Shown: piece by piece, positions 7,933 to 17,984 of the stretch
How positions within the stretch are numbered: position 1 is the stretch's first letter
How the letters are laid out: each line of letters begins with the position of its first letter
NCBI GenBank assembly: GCA_947631665.1
Contig: CANRMF010000001.1
Span: 44,707-108,706, forward strand
DNA: 64,000 nt
Source of the DNA: an uncultured Lachnospiraceae bacterium
GTDB taxonomy: Bacteria > Bacillota > Clostridia > Lachnospirales > Lachnospiraceae
Reading direction: 5' to 3'
Notes under the pieces: model-generated
What the model saw: the letters and a program-made list of their open reading frames with translations, nothing else
What the model was told of the DNA's origin: nothing
Database searches by the model: none
Made by a program: the position numbers and the translations under genes

Positions 7933-8967
7933 TTATAATGAAATCTTGCCCGGCTCGTACAGTAATTTTCTGAATTTACTGTCTGACATAATGAGAGAAA
8001 TCCCGCGTATTACTGAATTTTCGGGATTTTCCACCCGGTTCACTTTCAGTTCCGTCTCTGCGGCAATCAACTGATCGAGATTTTTTATGCGGGCAGAGCC
8101 GCCGGTCAGATAAATTCCGCGATTCATAATGTCTGCCGAGAGTTCCGGAGGCGTCCGCTCCAGCAGGGATTTTATCGAATCTATGATGGTATCGAAAAAC
8201 TGTCCGATTGCGTCGCAGATGGTATCTTTTGCAATCGCCCTCTCTGAAGGAAGTCCGGTAATAATATTTCTCCCGAAAACATAGATGGTATCGTCGTCTT
8301 CGTCTTCGCTTTCCTCGTCCTCGTCATACATAGCGTCGGCAAGCGCAATTTTTATTTTTTCGGCGGTTTTCAGGCCGATTAGAATATTATATCTTTTTTT
8401 GACAATATCGCAGATTAACTCGTCAATCCTGTTCCCGCCCATTTTAATGATTTTGCTGATGACAATACCGCCGAGTGAAATTACGGAAATCTCCGTCGTA
8501 CTTGAACCGATATTGACAATCATATTGCCTTTTGGCGAAGTGATATCGACGCCAATCCCCACAGCGTCAGCAATCGGCTTTTCGACTATTTTAATTTCAC
8601 GAGGTTTAATCTGGGATTTTGAAACGACATCATAAAAGGCTTTTTTATCCACATCAGTCACATCAGACGGTACTGCAATACAAAACCGCCCCATCTTTGC
8701 GCCTTTTGTCATGTCCATATACAGATTTTCAAAAATATATTTCATATTTTTTAAATCTGCAATAACGCCTTCTTTAATGGGAAAAACCACTTTGATATTG
8801 TCGGGATTTTTTTCGTACATCGTGTACGCCTCATCGCCGTAAGCAAACAGCTCAGTCTTGTTTTTGATGGCGACGACGTTCCTCTGGCTTGTCGTGGTTC
8901 TGGTCATTCCGCTATATATTTTAATATTAGAAGTACCGAAATCGATACCAAAAATACTTTTACTCAT
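7933..8967 (-). CDS. mreB: Actin-like cell-shape protein MreB
   Basis: A 344-residue actin-fold ATPase that forms membrane-associated filaments guiding elongation. Phosphate 1 motif FGIDFGTSNIKIY is at residues 6-18, the phosphate 2 region NIGSSTTEISVISLGG at about 152-167, and the adenosine-binding YLTGGSARI near residue 290. Position ahead of mreC and mreD supports MreB over the Mbl or MreBH paralogs. It carries a run of acidic residues at about 214-226 (YDEDEESEDEDDD) in a loop that is shorter in well-studied MreB proteins. The start has a strong AGGAGG. Confidence 0.95.
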   Translation of the reverse strand: MSKSIFGIDFGTSNIKIYSGMTRTTTSQRNVVAIKNKTELFAYGDEAYTMYEKNPDNIKVVFPIKEGVIADLKNMKYIFENLYMDMTKGAKMGRFCIAVPSDVTDVDKKAFYDVVSKSQIKPREIKIVEKPIADAVGIGVDITSPKGNMIVNIGSSTTEISVISLGGIVISKIIKMGGNRIDELICDIVKKRYNILIGLKTAEKIKIALADAMYDEDEESEDEDDDTIYVFGRNIITGLPSERAIAKDTICDAIGQFFDTIIDSIKSLLERTPPELSADIMNRGIYLTGGSARIKNLDQLIAAETELKVNRVENPENSVIRGISLIMSDSKFRKLLYEPGKISL

Positions 8968-8986
8968 ACTTTCCTCCTAATGGAAT

Positions 8987-9009
8987 CATGCCGGACTGTC
9001 AGAGGCATG
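8987..9009 (-). other. Small hairpin in the radC-mreB gap
   Basis: CATGCC and GGCATG pair around an 11-base loop in the 73-base gap between radC and mreB. No T-run follows, so it is not a classical terminator. It may set the mRNA boundary upstream of mreB; the role is unknown. Confidence 0.35.
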
Positions 9010-9040
9010 TCCATGTTCTTTTGGGTAAGGCAGACTGTTT

Positions 9041-9730
9041 TTAATCAAACACCTTCTGCTCTCTCATGCTGTAATACTGCCGGTCTCCGATAATAATATG
9101 GTCTAACAGATTGATTCCCACAACCTGTCCGCCTTTTAAAATTTCTTTCGACACCGAAATATCCGCGCGGCTGGGGGTTGAATCACCACTTGGGTGATTA
9201 TGTATCAGCACAAAACTGACCGCGTCGCAGCGGAATGCTTCAAGGAAAATTTCGCGGCTCGAAATCAACGACTGATTTACGCTGCCGGTCGTCAGGCAGT
9301 GTTCTTTAATCAGATTGCATTTCGTATCGAGATAAAGCACATATAAATGCTCCTGCTCTAAATGCCGCAGCCGCTCCATATAATATTCCGCAATCGTCGA
9401 GGGCATGTCAAAGCGGAGTTTTTCCGCCGCTTTTTCAGATGCAATCCGTTTCGACAGCTCCGCAATACACAAAATCTGGCACGCTTTTGCATTGCCAATC
9501 CCCTTGATTTTCAAAAGCTGCTCTTTTTTCAGGTGCATCACAGATAACAATTCTGATTCATTGTGCAGATTCGTTAAAATTTCAGCCGCCAGATCCTTGG
9601 CGCTGCGCCCCACAGTTCCGGTTCGCAGGATTACTGAAAGAAGCTCCGTATTGCTCAACATCTGCGCGCCATATTTCAGACACTTTTCATAAGGTCTTTC
9701 CGGTGCAGGTAATTCTTTAATTTTATTCAT
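9041..9730 (-). CDS. radC: RadC family JAB/MPN-domain protein
   Basis: A 229-residue RadC/YsdC-like protein. The N-terminal half has a helix-hairpin-helix-like segment (LLKIKGIGNAKACQI) and the C-terminal half is a JAB1/MPN metalloprotease-like domain with the full metal motif HNHPSGDSTPSRAD near residue 177. The name comes from an old repair phenotype; its actual activity is uncertain. In Firmicutes it commonly precedes mreB, as here. An extended -10 promoter lies just upstream, so radC may be the first gene of the shape operon. Confidence 0.93.
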   Translation of the reverse strand: MNKIKELPAPERPYEKCLKYGAQMLSNTELLSVILRTGTVGRSAKDLAAEILTNLHNESELLSVMHLKKEQLLKIKGIGNAKACQILCIAELSKRIASEKAAEKLRFDMPSTIAEYYMERLRHLEQEHLYVLYLDTKCNLIKEHCLTTGSVNQSLISSREIFLEAFRCDAVSFVLIHNHPSGDSTPSRADISVSKEILKGGQVVGINLLDHIIIGDRQYYSMREQKVFD

Positions 9731-9769
9731 GGACTCATTTCAAACTCTCCCCGTATATGTCCATTTCCT

Positions 9770-9798
9770 ATTTTAACACAATAAAATTTTAGTGTATA
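9770..9798 (-). promoter_or_regulatory. Candidate promoter for radC-mre operon
   Basis: On the minus strand TATACA, 17 bases, then TAAAAT with an extended TGT in front of the -10. It sits about 40 bases upstream of radC, in the gap after the methionine gamma-lyase family gene, where no terminator is visible. Confidence 0.5.
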
Positions 9799-9833
9799 TG
9801 TTTTTTACAATAAAAGACAATTAAAAACAAAGG

Positions 9834-11120
9834 TTATTTTATTTTGACGGTTTTTTCATCAATCATAGTCTGCAAAGCCTTCATAATTCCTAATTTTGCA
9901 TGGTACCATGTAAGTCCGCCCTGAAAATAAACCGCATAAGGCGGCTTCATCGGCCCGTCGGCGCTGAGTTCAATGGAGGAGCCCTGCACAAACGCTCCCG
10001 CGGCCATAATCACCGGCGCATCATATCCCGGCATATCCCATGCCTCCGGCGTCAGATAACTGTCCACCGGCGCCGCTGCCTGAATCCCTTTGCAGAACGC
10101 ATTGACTGCGTCCGGACTGCCGAACTCAATACATTGAATAATATCCGTCCGGCGGCGGGAATTGTCCGGAAAGACCGGAAACCCGATTTTTTCAAATAAC
10201 GCGGCCGCAAACATAGCGCCCTTCTTTGCCCCTGCGACAACCGTCGGCGCAAAAAACAGGCCTTGATAAAAGGTCTGGAGCATACCGAGATTAGAGCCGA
10301 CCTCTTTGCCAAGTCCCGGCGTCGTCAGACGATAGGAGCACTGCTCGATACATTGGCTCGTCCCACAGATATATCCTCCGGTTGGAGCCAGCCCGCCGCC
10401 CGGATTTTTAATCAGGGAACCGACCACCATATCGGCGCCGTAATCAGACGGTTCGACCGTTTCCACAAACTCACCATAGCAGTTATCTACCATGACAATC
10501 GTTTCCGGCCGGATTTTCTTAATCAGCGCGGTTACTTTTCCAATCTCAGCTACGGAGATGGACGGTCTTGTCGCATAGCCTTTGGAACGCTGGATCCCGA
10601 TAAGTTTCACCGGCTGCTCAAGCAATTTTTTAATCCCTTCATAGTCAAAAGAACCGTCTTTCAGCAAATCAACCTGCCGGTATTGAATACCGTATTCCGC
10701 AAGGCTTCCCGCAGAAGGTCTGATACCGATGACCTCCTCAAGGGTATCGTACGGCTTGCCGGAAATATACGCCATCGTATCTTTCGGTCTGAGGTTTGCG
10801 GAAAGCGCAACGCCCAGCGCGTGGGTTCCGCAGGTAATCTGCGGGCGTACCAGCGCGTCCTGCGTATGAAAAATATCCGCGTATACTTTTTCCAACGTGT
10901 CCCTTCCGAGATCGTTATATCCGTATCCCGAAGACGGATTAAAGCAGGCTTCGGAAACCTTGTTTTTCTGCAATGCGGAAAGCACTTTCAACTGATTGAT
11001 TTCCGCAATCTGATCGGTTTCCTCAAACTGCGGTTTTAAATCGTCAAGCACCTGCTCTGATAATGCCGCGACTTCTTCGGAAATACCAAAAGATTGATAA
11101 TACTTCATCTGCTCATTCAT
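9834..11120 (-). CDS. Methionine gamma-lyase family PLP enzyme (aluminium-resistance-like)
   Basis: A 428-residue fold-type I PLP enzyme of the family annotated as methionine gamma-lyase or aluminium resistance protein. Visible marks are SGYGYNDLGRDTLEKVYADIF (about residues 63-83), TCGTHALGVAL, the aspartate strand TIVMVDNCYGEF and the probable PLP lysine in VVGSLIKNPGGGLAPTGG. The substrate is not certain; Cys/Met-metabolism enzymes are the nearest relatives. It overlaps the end of miaA by eight bases and is the last gene of the mutSL operon, an order recurrent in Clostridia. An ATG four codons in is an alternative start. Confidence 0.88.
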   Translation of the reverse strand: MNEQMKYYQSFGISEEVAALSEQVLDDLKPQFEETDQIAEINQLKVLSALQKNKVSEACFNPSSGYGYNDLGRDTLEKVYADIFHTQDALVRPQITCGTHALGVALSANLRPKDTMAYISGKPYDTLEEVIGIRPSAGSLAEYGIQYRQVDLLKDGSFDYEGIKKLLEQPVKLIGIQRSKGYATRPSISVAEIGKVTALIKKIRPETIVMVDNCYGEFVETVEPSDYGADMVVGSLIKNPGGGLAPTGGYICGTSQCIEQCSYRLTTPGLGKEVGSNLGMLQTFYQGLFFAPTVVAGAKKGAMFAAALFEKIGFPVFPDNSRRRTDIIQCIEFGSPDAVNAFCKGIQAAAPVDSYLTPEAWDMPGYDAPVIMAAGAFVQGSSIELSADGPMKPPYAVYFQGGLTWYHAKLGIMKALQTMIDEKTVKIK

Positions 11121-12063
11121 TAGTTATTATTCCTTTTTCCCGTAAATTATTTAATAAAAATGCAAGTATTTTATCCTGATTATTATCAAAAGCCTGATAA
11201 TCGACCATAAGCACCTCTTTTTCCCGCCGGAACCAAGTCAACTGACGTTTTGCAAAGTGTCTTGTGTTTTTCTGAATCAGCCCGACGGCCTCGTCAAACG
11301 AAAACTTTCCGCGAAGGTGTTCTACCATCTCTTTATAGCCGATTCCCTGCATGGAAGAAAGCGACGCGTCATATCCCTGCGCAAGCAGTCCTTCGACTTC
11401 TTCCTTCAGGCCTGCGGCGGCCATCTGCTCTACCCGCCGGTTAATTCTGTCATATAAAATCCTGCGATTGGTATTTAATACAAAATAAGCAAACTGATAA
11501 GGCGATTGGTTTTCCCGCTGCGTTTTGTTGTGCGCTGATATTTTTTCTCCGGTTTCGTGAAAATATTCCAGCGCGCGGATTGTTCTCCTCAAATTATTCT
11601 GATGGATTGTTTTTGCAGATTCCGGATCTGTTTTTTCGAGCATTTCGTGCAGATATTCTGCGCCGCGCTCTTTGGCGAGCGTTTCAAGCATTTCCCGATA
11701 ACCGTCGCCGTCGTTTGTTTCACAAAACTGAATATCATATAATACCGACTGGATATAAAATCCTGTGCCGCCGACAATGATTGGTATTTTTCCCTTCTGC
11801 TCAATCAAATGGATATATTCCTTTGCTTTCTTCTGGAAAATATGCACGTTAAACGGTTCGTCGGGATACAGCTCGTCAATCAGATAATGCGCAATCCCCT
11901 GCATTTCCTCCGGTTTGATTTTCGCGGAGCCAATATTCATTTTTTTATATACCTGAATGGAATCGGCGCTGATGATTTCCCCGTTAATCGCTTTTGCAAG
12001 CCGGATTGACAGGTCTGTCTTTCCAATAGCGGTCGGCCCAGTCAATATCACTAATTTATTCAT
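11113..12063 (-). CDS. miaA: tRNA dimethylallyltransferase
   Basis: A 316-residue enzyme that adds a dimethylallyl group to A37 of tRNAs reading UNN codons, the substrate later thiomethylated by MiaB encoded upstream. The P-loop GPTAIGKTDL is at residues 8-17, followed by EIISADSIQVYKKMNIGSAK (substrate and DSxQ motifs) and VGGTGFYIQSVL near residue 90. The ORF track begins 13 codons earlier, inside mutL; the start chosen here gives the family N-terminus MNKLVILTGPT and falls just after the mutL stop. Confidence 0.95.
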   Translation of the reverse strand: MNKLVILTGPTAIGKTDLSIRLAKAINGEIISADSIQVYKKMNIGSAKIKPEEMQGIAHYLIDELYPDEPFNVHIFQKKAKEYIHLIEQKGKIPIIVGGTGFYIQSVLYDIQFCETNDGDGYREMLETLAKERGAEYLHEMLEKTDPESAKTIHQNNLRRTIRALEYFHETGEKISAHNKTQRENQSPYQFAYFVLNTNRRILYDRINRRVEQMAAAGLKEEVEGLLAQGYDASLSSMQGIGYKEMVEHLRGKFSFDEAVGLIQKNTRHFAKRQLTWFRREKEVLMVDYQAFDNNQDKILAFLLNNLREKGIITNE

Positions 12064-12067
12064 TGTT

Positions 12068-13870
12068 TTACACAATCCGTTTGAATTTTTTGTCCAGCTC
12101 ATATTTGCTCATCGAAATAATGGTTGGTCTGCCATGCGGACAGTTATATGGATTTTCCAGTTGGAAAAGCTGTTCCACCAAAGCGTCCATCTCCGGCGCC
12201 GTCAGCAGATTGTTTCCTTTTACGGCGGCTTTACACGCCATTGACGCAATTTTATCGGTGACAATGTCCGGCAGTATTCGTCCTGTCTCGTGGGAAAGTT
12301 CATCTAAGATTTCCATAAAAACATCTTCGGAGTCCAGTGAATACAAATCAGCCGGAACACCTCTGACGGCAAAATCCTGTCCGCCAAACGATTCGATTTC
12401 AAATCCCAGTTCCCGAAAATTATCCAGATACCGGTTTAGCCGTTCCGCTTCACTCATTGACAAATTGAGAATATACGGCGGATTGATCATCTGAGTCGAT
12501 ATTTTTTTCTGACGGAGTTTTTCCATCAGCGTCTCAAACATTACCTTTTCATGAGCCGCGTGCTGGTCAATAATATACATTTTATTTTCATATTCAATAA
12601 TCCAGTAGGTGTCGAACACCTGACCGATAAGTTTGTGCTTCGGCTTTGCCGCCGTCGTCAGAAAATCGTCATATACGTCTGTAATGGATTGCTGCACCGG
12701 TTTTTCCACTTTGTAATGCGTATCCTCCATGACGCGGGACGGTTGTTCTGTTTTTTCCGCAACAGTCTGTCCGGCTTTTGGAAGGTTTAAAAGAGTTCTG
12801 TTGACTTCAAACGGTTCCGGAGCAGCCTCTTTTTTCTCAGGCTCCTTTTTCTTTTCTTCCAGTTCGACCGGAATGATGTTCGGCTTTGCGATAAGCGCAT
12901 CATGCACCGTCTCTACAATCCATGGATAAATCGCTTCGCCTTTTCGGAAACGGAGTTCCATTTTGGACGGGTGCACATTGACGTCGAGCAGTTCGGGATT
13001 GATTTCAAAATTCAGTACCGTAAACGGATATTTATGCTGCATCAGGATAAAACGGTACCCGTCTTCGATTGATTTATTTAAAATATTGCTCTTGATATAG
13101 CGTCCGTTGATAAAGTATGTCTCGCAATTTCTGTTGCCTCTTGAAACAATTGCTTTCCCAAGATACCCCGACATTTTCATGAAATCATTTTGCGCCTGCA
13201 CTTCAATCAGATGTTCGGTGACGTCTTTTCCGTAAATACTGTAAATTGTATCCTTTAGGCTGCCGTTGCCGGCGGTATGGATTTTGGTCTGGCCGTTACT
13301 GATGAAATGAATACTGACTTCGGAATGGGAAAGGGCAATTTTTTCCACAATATCGGAAATATATCCCGCTTCCGTCTGCGCGGTTTTTAAAAACTTTCTT
13401 CGGGCAGGTGTGTTAAAGAAAATATTGCGGACAATCATGGTGGTTCCGTCAGGAACGCCGATTTCGTCGTAGGAAACCTCCTGTCCTCCCTCAATTTTAT
13501 ACCGGATTCCCATAATCCGGTCTTTCGTTTTTGTAATCAGTTCGACCTGACAGACCGCCGCAATGCTTGATAAAGCCTCGCCGCGGAAACCGAGCGATGA
13601 AACGGACATCAGATCGAGCGCATTTTTGATTTTGCTGGTCGAATGTCTGAAAAAAGCAATCCGGATATCGTCCGGCTCAATACCGGAGCCGTTATCCGTA
13701 ATCCGGATCAGCGACGTTCCGCCGTCTTTAATTTCTACGGTAATCATGGTCGCCCCGGCGTCGATGGAATTTTCCATCAGTTCTTTGACAATAGACGCAG
13801 GGCGCTCTATCACTTCCCCTGCGGCAATCTGATTGATTGTATTTTGGTCTAAAACCTGAATTTTACTCAT
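12068..13870 (-). CDS. mutL: DNA mismatch repair protein MutL (endonuclease type)
   Basis: A 600-residue MutL. The N-terminal GHKL ATPase domain has MENSIDAGAT, DNGSGI and GFRGEALSSI; the linker is proline- and glutamate-rich (about 335-400). The C-terminal domain carries the nicking-endonuclease motif DQHAAHEKVMFE and the zinc-site segments ACKAAVKG and CPHGRPT, so this is the nuclease-competent type found in bacteria lacking MutH. It overlaps mutS by eight bases, implying translational coupling. Confidence 0.97.
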   Translation of the reverse strand: MSKIQVLDQNTINQIAAGEVIERPASIVKELMENSIDAGATMITVEIKDGGTSLIRITDNGSGIEPDDIRIAFFRHSTSKIKNALDLMSVSSLGFRGEALSSIAAVCQVELITKTKDRIMGIRYKIEGGQEVSYDEIGVPDGTTMIVRNIFFNTPARRKFLKTAQTEAGYISDIVEKIALSHSEVSIHFISNGQTKIHTAGNGSLKDTIYSIYGKDVTEHLIEVQAQNDFMKMSGYLGKAIVSRGNRNCETYFINGRYIKSNILNKSIEDGYRFILMQHKYPFTVLNFEINPELLDVNVHPSKMELRFRKGEAIYPWIVETVHDALIAKPNIIPVELEEKKKEPEKKEAAPEPFEVNRTLLNLPKAGQTVAEKTEQPSRVMEDTHYKVEKPVQQSITDVYDDFLTTAAKPKHKLIGQVFDTYWIIEYENKMYIIDQHAAHEKVMFETLMEKLRQKKISTQMINPPYILNLSMSEAERLNRYLDNFRELGFEIESFGGQDFAVRGVPADLYSLDSEDVFMEILDELSHETGRILPDIVTDKIASMACKAAVKGNNLLTAPEMDALVEQLFQLENPYNCPHGRPTIISMSKYELDKKFKRIV

Positions 13871-16568
13871 CGTCTTTCCCCTGCCAGCGGTTTATTAACC
13901 GGTTTTGTAATTTATACAGATAATTCAGTCCGTCTATCGGAGTCATGGAGCCCAAATCGAGTTCCTGAATTTCGCTGATAATTTCGTCTTCCCTGACCGT
14001 ATCAAACAGGGACATCTGGTGAATTTCCATATCGTCTCCAGCAGTCGGCAGTACGCTGTTTCCCGGCTGCATATTTGCGGCAATCTCTTTTGCACGCATC
14101 GTAATATCCGCGTTGCTGAGCTCCAGCACAAGTTCTTTTGCCCTGTTCAGCACAGATTCGGGAATTCCCGCAAGGCGCGCAACCTGAATACCGTAACTTT
14201 TATCGGCGCCTCCGGCTACGATTTTACGCAGGAAGACAATATCGTCTCCCTGTTCCTTTACGCTGATGCAGTAGTTGTTTACGCCCGGCAGCGTACCCTC
14301 CAATTCGGTCAGTTCATGATAATGGGTGGCAAACAGCGTTTTTGCTCCCAACAGTTTTTTGTCGCAGATATGTTCAATGACAGCCCATGCAATGCTGAGG
14401 CCGTCAAACGTACTGGTACCCCTGCCGATTTCGTCTAAAATCAACAGACTGTTCGGGGTGGCGTTGCGCAGAATATTTGCCACTTCAGTCATTTCCACCA
14501 TAAATGTACTCTGTCCGCTTGCGAGGTCGTCTGAAGCGCCGACCCTTGTAAAAATCTTGTCGCAGATAGAAATATTCGCCTCTTTCGCAGGGACAAACGA
14601 GCCAATCTGCGCCATCAGCGTAATCAAAGCGGTCTGACGCATATAGGTTGATTTTCCTGCCATATTCGGGCCGGTAATGACCGCAAGGCGGTTCTTATTG
14701 GTATCAAGATATGTATTGTTGGAGACAAACATATTTTCCCCCATCATTTTTTCTACAACAGGGTGTCTTCCCTCCTTAATATCAATGATGCCCTTCTGGT
14801 TAATTTTCGGCTTCACATAATGATTTCTCTCAGCGACAAAAGCAAGGGAGGCAAAGACGTCAATCTGAGCCACTGCTTTTGCGGTTTTCTGAATCCGATC
14901 CATCTGATGGAAAATTCCATCGCGGATTGACGTGAAAACATCATATTCGAGAGAAAACAGTTTGTCCTCCGCACCGACCACCAGTTCTTCGAGTTCTTTT
15001 AACCGGTCTGTCGTAAAACGCTCGGAGTTTGCAAGCGTCTGCTTTCTGATAAAATAATCCGGCACCATATCTTTATAGGCGTTGCGCACTTCAAAATAAT
15101 ATCCGAATACTTTATTATATTTGATTTTTAAGTTAATACCTGTTTTTTTGCGCTCCTCTGCCTCAAGCTCAGCGAGCCATGTTTTGCCCTCTGTTTTGGC
15201 GCTGCGCAGACGGTCAATTTCTGAATTGTAACCGGAGCGGATAATGCCCCCTTCTTTAATTGCCATCGGCGGATCGTCCGTAATCGAAGCCTCAATCAGT
15301 TCCGTAATGTCTTCGAGCGGATCAAGGCGCTCTAAAATTTCAAGAAAGAGCGGGGATTTAAAATCCATAATAATATTTCTGATATGCGGCAGCATAGTCA
15401 GAGAAGTCTTAAAGGCGATTAAATCGCGCGGGTTTGCGGTGCGGTATGAAATTTTACTGAGCAGACGCTCCAAATCATAAATCGGCGCAAGGTATTCCCT
15501 AAGTTCCTCTCTTGTGATGACGGAATGGTTGAGTTCATCAATCACTTTCTGCCGGTTGACAATTTCATCTTTGGAAATGAGCGGCTGTTCAATGTAACTG
15601 CGGAGTGTTCTTGCACCCATTGCGGTTTTTGTTTTGTCCAAAACCCACAACAGAGAGCCTTTTTTCTGCTTTTCCCGCAGGGTTTCGCAGAGTTCAAGAT
15701 TTCTTCTGGTGGAACTGTCCAAAATCATAAACGTACTCGTAGAGTACGGCATCAGTTTAATAATATGTGATAAGGAATTTTTCTGCGTTTCGTACAGATA
15801 TTTTAACAGTGAGCCTGAGGAAATTACTCCCAGCGCCATATCCGACAAACCAAGTCCGGTCAGATCGGAAATTTTGAAATGCTCCTTTAAAATTTCCGCG
15901 CAGAGTTCCTCGTCAAAATACCACTGTTCAAGTTCAAAAACAGAAATATTCAGCCGCTCCTTCAAATCCTCAATATCCAGTCCGCACATGAGAAAAGCGT
16001 GATTACAGATAATCTCGCTGGGCATAAATTTATAAATTTCATCAAGGACACTGCGTTTGGAATTGACTTCTGTAACATAATAGTCTCCGGTCGTCACATC
16101 TGCAATGGAAATCCCATAAGTTTCGCTGAGATAACAGATTGACATCAGGTAATTGTTTTTGCCTTCATCAATCGCCATTGTATTCAGATTTGTGCCCGGA
16201 GTTACAATGCGGACGACTTCCCTCTTTACCAGTCCTTTGGCGTCTGCCGGATTTTCCACCTGCTCAACAATGCAGACTTTATGTCCTTTTGTTACAAGAC
16301 GGTTCAAATAGGTTTCTGCGGCATGATAAGGAACGCCGCACATTGGCGCGCGTTCTTCGAGACCGCAGCTCTTTTTGGTCAGGGTAAGTTCGATTTCCTT
16401 TGAAGCCATCACCGCGTCGTCAAAAAACATTTCATAAAAATCCCCAAGCCGGTAAAAAATAACGCAGTCGCTATATTGCTGTTTTGTTTCGAGATAAACT
16501 TTCATCATGGGCGTCAGGGAATCCAAATGATGATCCCAGACTTCCTGCATCATCGGAGGTAAACTCAT
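13863..16568 (-). CDS. mutS: DNA mismatch recognition ATPase MutS
   Basis: A 901-residue MutS1. The mismatch-contacting FYRLGDFYEMFFDDA lies near residue 40, slightly later than usual because of an extra N-terminal stretch; the Walker A GPNMAGKSTYMRQ is near 635, followed by VGASDDLASGQSTF, the Walker B LLILDEIGRGTSTFDG and ATHYHEL. The long start is preferred because AAAGGTGG lies six to eight bases upstream, inside the end of miaB; the inner ATG at SLTPMMK is less well placed. It is encoded with its partner mutL. Confidence 0.97.
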   Translation of the reverse strand: MSLPPMMQEVWDHHLDSLTPMMKVYLETKQQYSDCVIFYRLGDFYEMFFDDAVMASKEIELTLTKKSCGLEERAPMCGVPYHAAETYLNRLVTKGHKVCIVEQVENPADAKGLVKREVVRIVTPGTNLNTMAIDEGKNNYLMSICYLSETYGISIADVTTGDYYVTEVNSKRSVLDEIYKFMPSEIICNHAFLMCGLDIEDLKERLNISVFELEQWYFDEELCAEILKEHFKISDLTGLGLSDMALGVISSGSLLKYLYETQKNSLSHIIKLMPYSTSTFMILDSSTRRNLELCETLREKQKKGSLLWVLDKTKTAMGARTLRSYIEQPLISKDEIVNRQKVIDELNHSVITREELREYLAPIYDLERLLSKISYRTANPRDLIAFKTSLTMLPHIRNIIMDFKSPLFLEILERLDPLEDITELIEASITDDPPMAIKEGGIIRSGYNSEIDRLRSAKTEGKTWLAELEAEERKKTGINLKIKYNKVFGYYFEVRNAYKDMVPDYFIRKQTLANSERFTTDRLKELEELVVGAEDKLFSLEYDVFTSIRDGIFHQMDRIQKTAKAVAQIDVFASLAFVAERNHYVKPKINQKGIIDIKEGRHPVVEKMMGENMFVSNNTYLDTNKNRLAVITGPNMAGKSTYMRQTALITLMAQIGSFVPAKEANISICDKIFTRVGASDDLASGQSTFMVEMTEVANILRNATPNSLLILDEIGRGTSTFDGLSIAWAVIEHICDKKLLGAKTLFATHYHELTELEGTLPGVNNYCISVKEQGDDIVFLRKIVAGGADKSYGIQVARLAGIPESVLNRAKELVLELSNADITMRAKEIAANMQPGNSVLPTAGDDMEIHQMSLFDTVREDEIISEIQELDLGSMTPIDGLNYLYKLQNRLINRWQGKDDE

Positions 16569-16569
16569 C

Positions 16570-17976
16570 TTAATCCACCTTTTCTCCTATGTAATAAAAT
16601 CCTTTTGCTTCTTTTAGATAAACATTGACAATCGTGCCAATCCATTCCTTTTTGCCGGGAAAATGCACCAGACTGTTATTGCTTAATCTTCCGGTTACAT
16701 AGCCTTCTTCTTTTTTGTTTTCTTCCTCAACGAGAACAGGCTGTAGCGTTTTCTCCAGAAGTTTAGTTTTTTCCTTTGAAATCCGGTTGACTAAATTCAA
16801 CAACCGCTGGAAGCGCTCCTGAACCACTTCCTCTGCGACCTGATGCTCCATGTCTGCCGCAGGGGTGCCGGAGCGTTTGGAATAAATAAACGTAAACGCC
16901 GAATCATAACGGACTTTTTCAACAATATCGAGTGTATCCTGAAAATCTTCTTCCGTTTCTTCCGGAAATCCGACGATAATATCCGTTGTCAGGGCAATAT
17001 CGGGAATCGCGCTGCGAAGTTTTTCCACAAGCGCCAGATAATCTTCTTTTGTATAATGCCGGTTCATTTTTTTGAGCAGCGCTGTGCTGCCGGACTGAAC
17101 CGGAAGGTGCAGATGTTTACAGATTTTTTTGGATTGCGCCATCACAGCGATCAAATCGTCAGACAAATCCTTCGGGTGCGACGTCATAAACCGGATTCTC
17201 TCAATTCCGTCAATCTGTTCCACCCGCTTTAACAACTGCGCGAAAGTAACCGGTTCCTCAAGCGTTTTCCCGTAGGAATTGACGTTCTGCCCCAAAAGCA
17301 TCACTTCGACAACGCCGTTTGCCGCAAGCGCTTCAATTTCCCTGAGAATATCCTCCGGAGTCCGGCTGCGCTCGCGTCCCCGCACATAAGGAACAATACA
17401 ATAGCTGCAAAAATTGTTGCAGCCATACATGATATTGACGCCGGATTTAAAACTGTATTTCCGGACAGACGGAAGGTCTTCCACAATTTCAGTAGTTCCA
17501 TTCCAGATGCTTTCCACTTTATGACCGCTCATCAGCCGCTCATAAAGTAACTGCGCCAGCAGGAAAATATTATGCGTTCCGAAAATTAAATCAATAAACC
17601 GGTAACTTTTATTTAATTTATCTACAACATGCGCCTCCTGCATCATGCAGCCACATAACCCGATAATCATTTCGGGATTTTTTTCTTTTATTTTGGAAAG
17701 ATAACCCAGACGTCCGTAGATTTTCAAATTCGCATTTTCACGAACGGTACAGGTATTGTAAAGCACCAAATCGGCGTTTTCATTTTCGGTCTGTTCATAG
17801 CCGATTTCTTTTAAAATACCGATAAGCTTTTCAGAATCCTTAAAGTTCATCTGGCAGCCGAACGTAACCACGCAGGCGGTCAACTTTCTGCCATACTGCT
17901 GTTCTTTTGCCTGCACCAATTCACGACACTGCTTCATATAAAATTTCTGTTTTTCTGCTTCGTTTGTAAATTCCAT
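16570..17976 (-). CDS. miaB: tRNA-2-methylthio-N6-dimethylallyladenosine synthase
   Basis: A 468-residue radical-SAM methylthiotransferase that converts i6A37 to ms2i6A37 in tRNA. The UPF0004 domain holds TFGCQMNFKDSEK and the cysteines of the auxiliary cluster (NTCTVRENA, GLCGCMMQ). The radical-SAM cluster is CNNFCSYC near residue 192, followed by the SAM domain, then a C-terminal TRAM domain. It starts the mutSL-miaA block, so both enzymes of this tRNA modification share one transcript. Confidence 0.96.
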   Translation of the reverse strand: MEFTNEAEKQKFYMKQCRELVQAKEQQYGRKLTACVVTFGCQMNFKDSEKLIGILKEIGYEQTENENADLVLYNTCTVRENANLKIYGRLGYLSKIKEKNPEMIIGLCGCMMQEAHVVDKLNKSYRFIDLIFGTHNIFLLAQLLYERLMSGHKVESIWNGTTEIVEDLPSVRKYSFKSGVNIMYGCNNFCSYCIVPYVRGRERSRTPEDILREIEALAANGVVEVMLLGQNVNSYGKTLEEPVTFAQLLKRVEQIDGIERIRFMTSHPKDLSDDLIAVMAQSKKICKHLHLPVQSGSTALLKKMNRHYTKEDYLALVEKLRSAIPDIALTTDIIVGFPEETEEDFQDTLDIVEKVRYDSAFTFIYSKRSGTPAADMEHQVAEEVVQERFQRLLNLVNRISKEKTKLLEKTLQPVLVEEENKKEEGYVTGRLSNNSLVHFPGKKEWIGTIVNVYLKEAKGFYYIGEKVD

Positions 17977-17984
17977 GAATACTC

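Noticed and set aside
10263-11039. 258-aa ORF opposite to the methionine gamma-lyase family gene
   Set aside because: Antisense shadow of a well-supported gene; arginine- and phenylalanine-rich without any recognisable motif.
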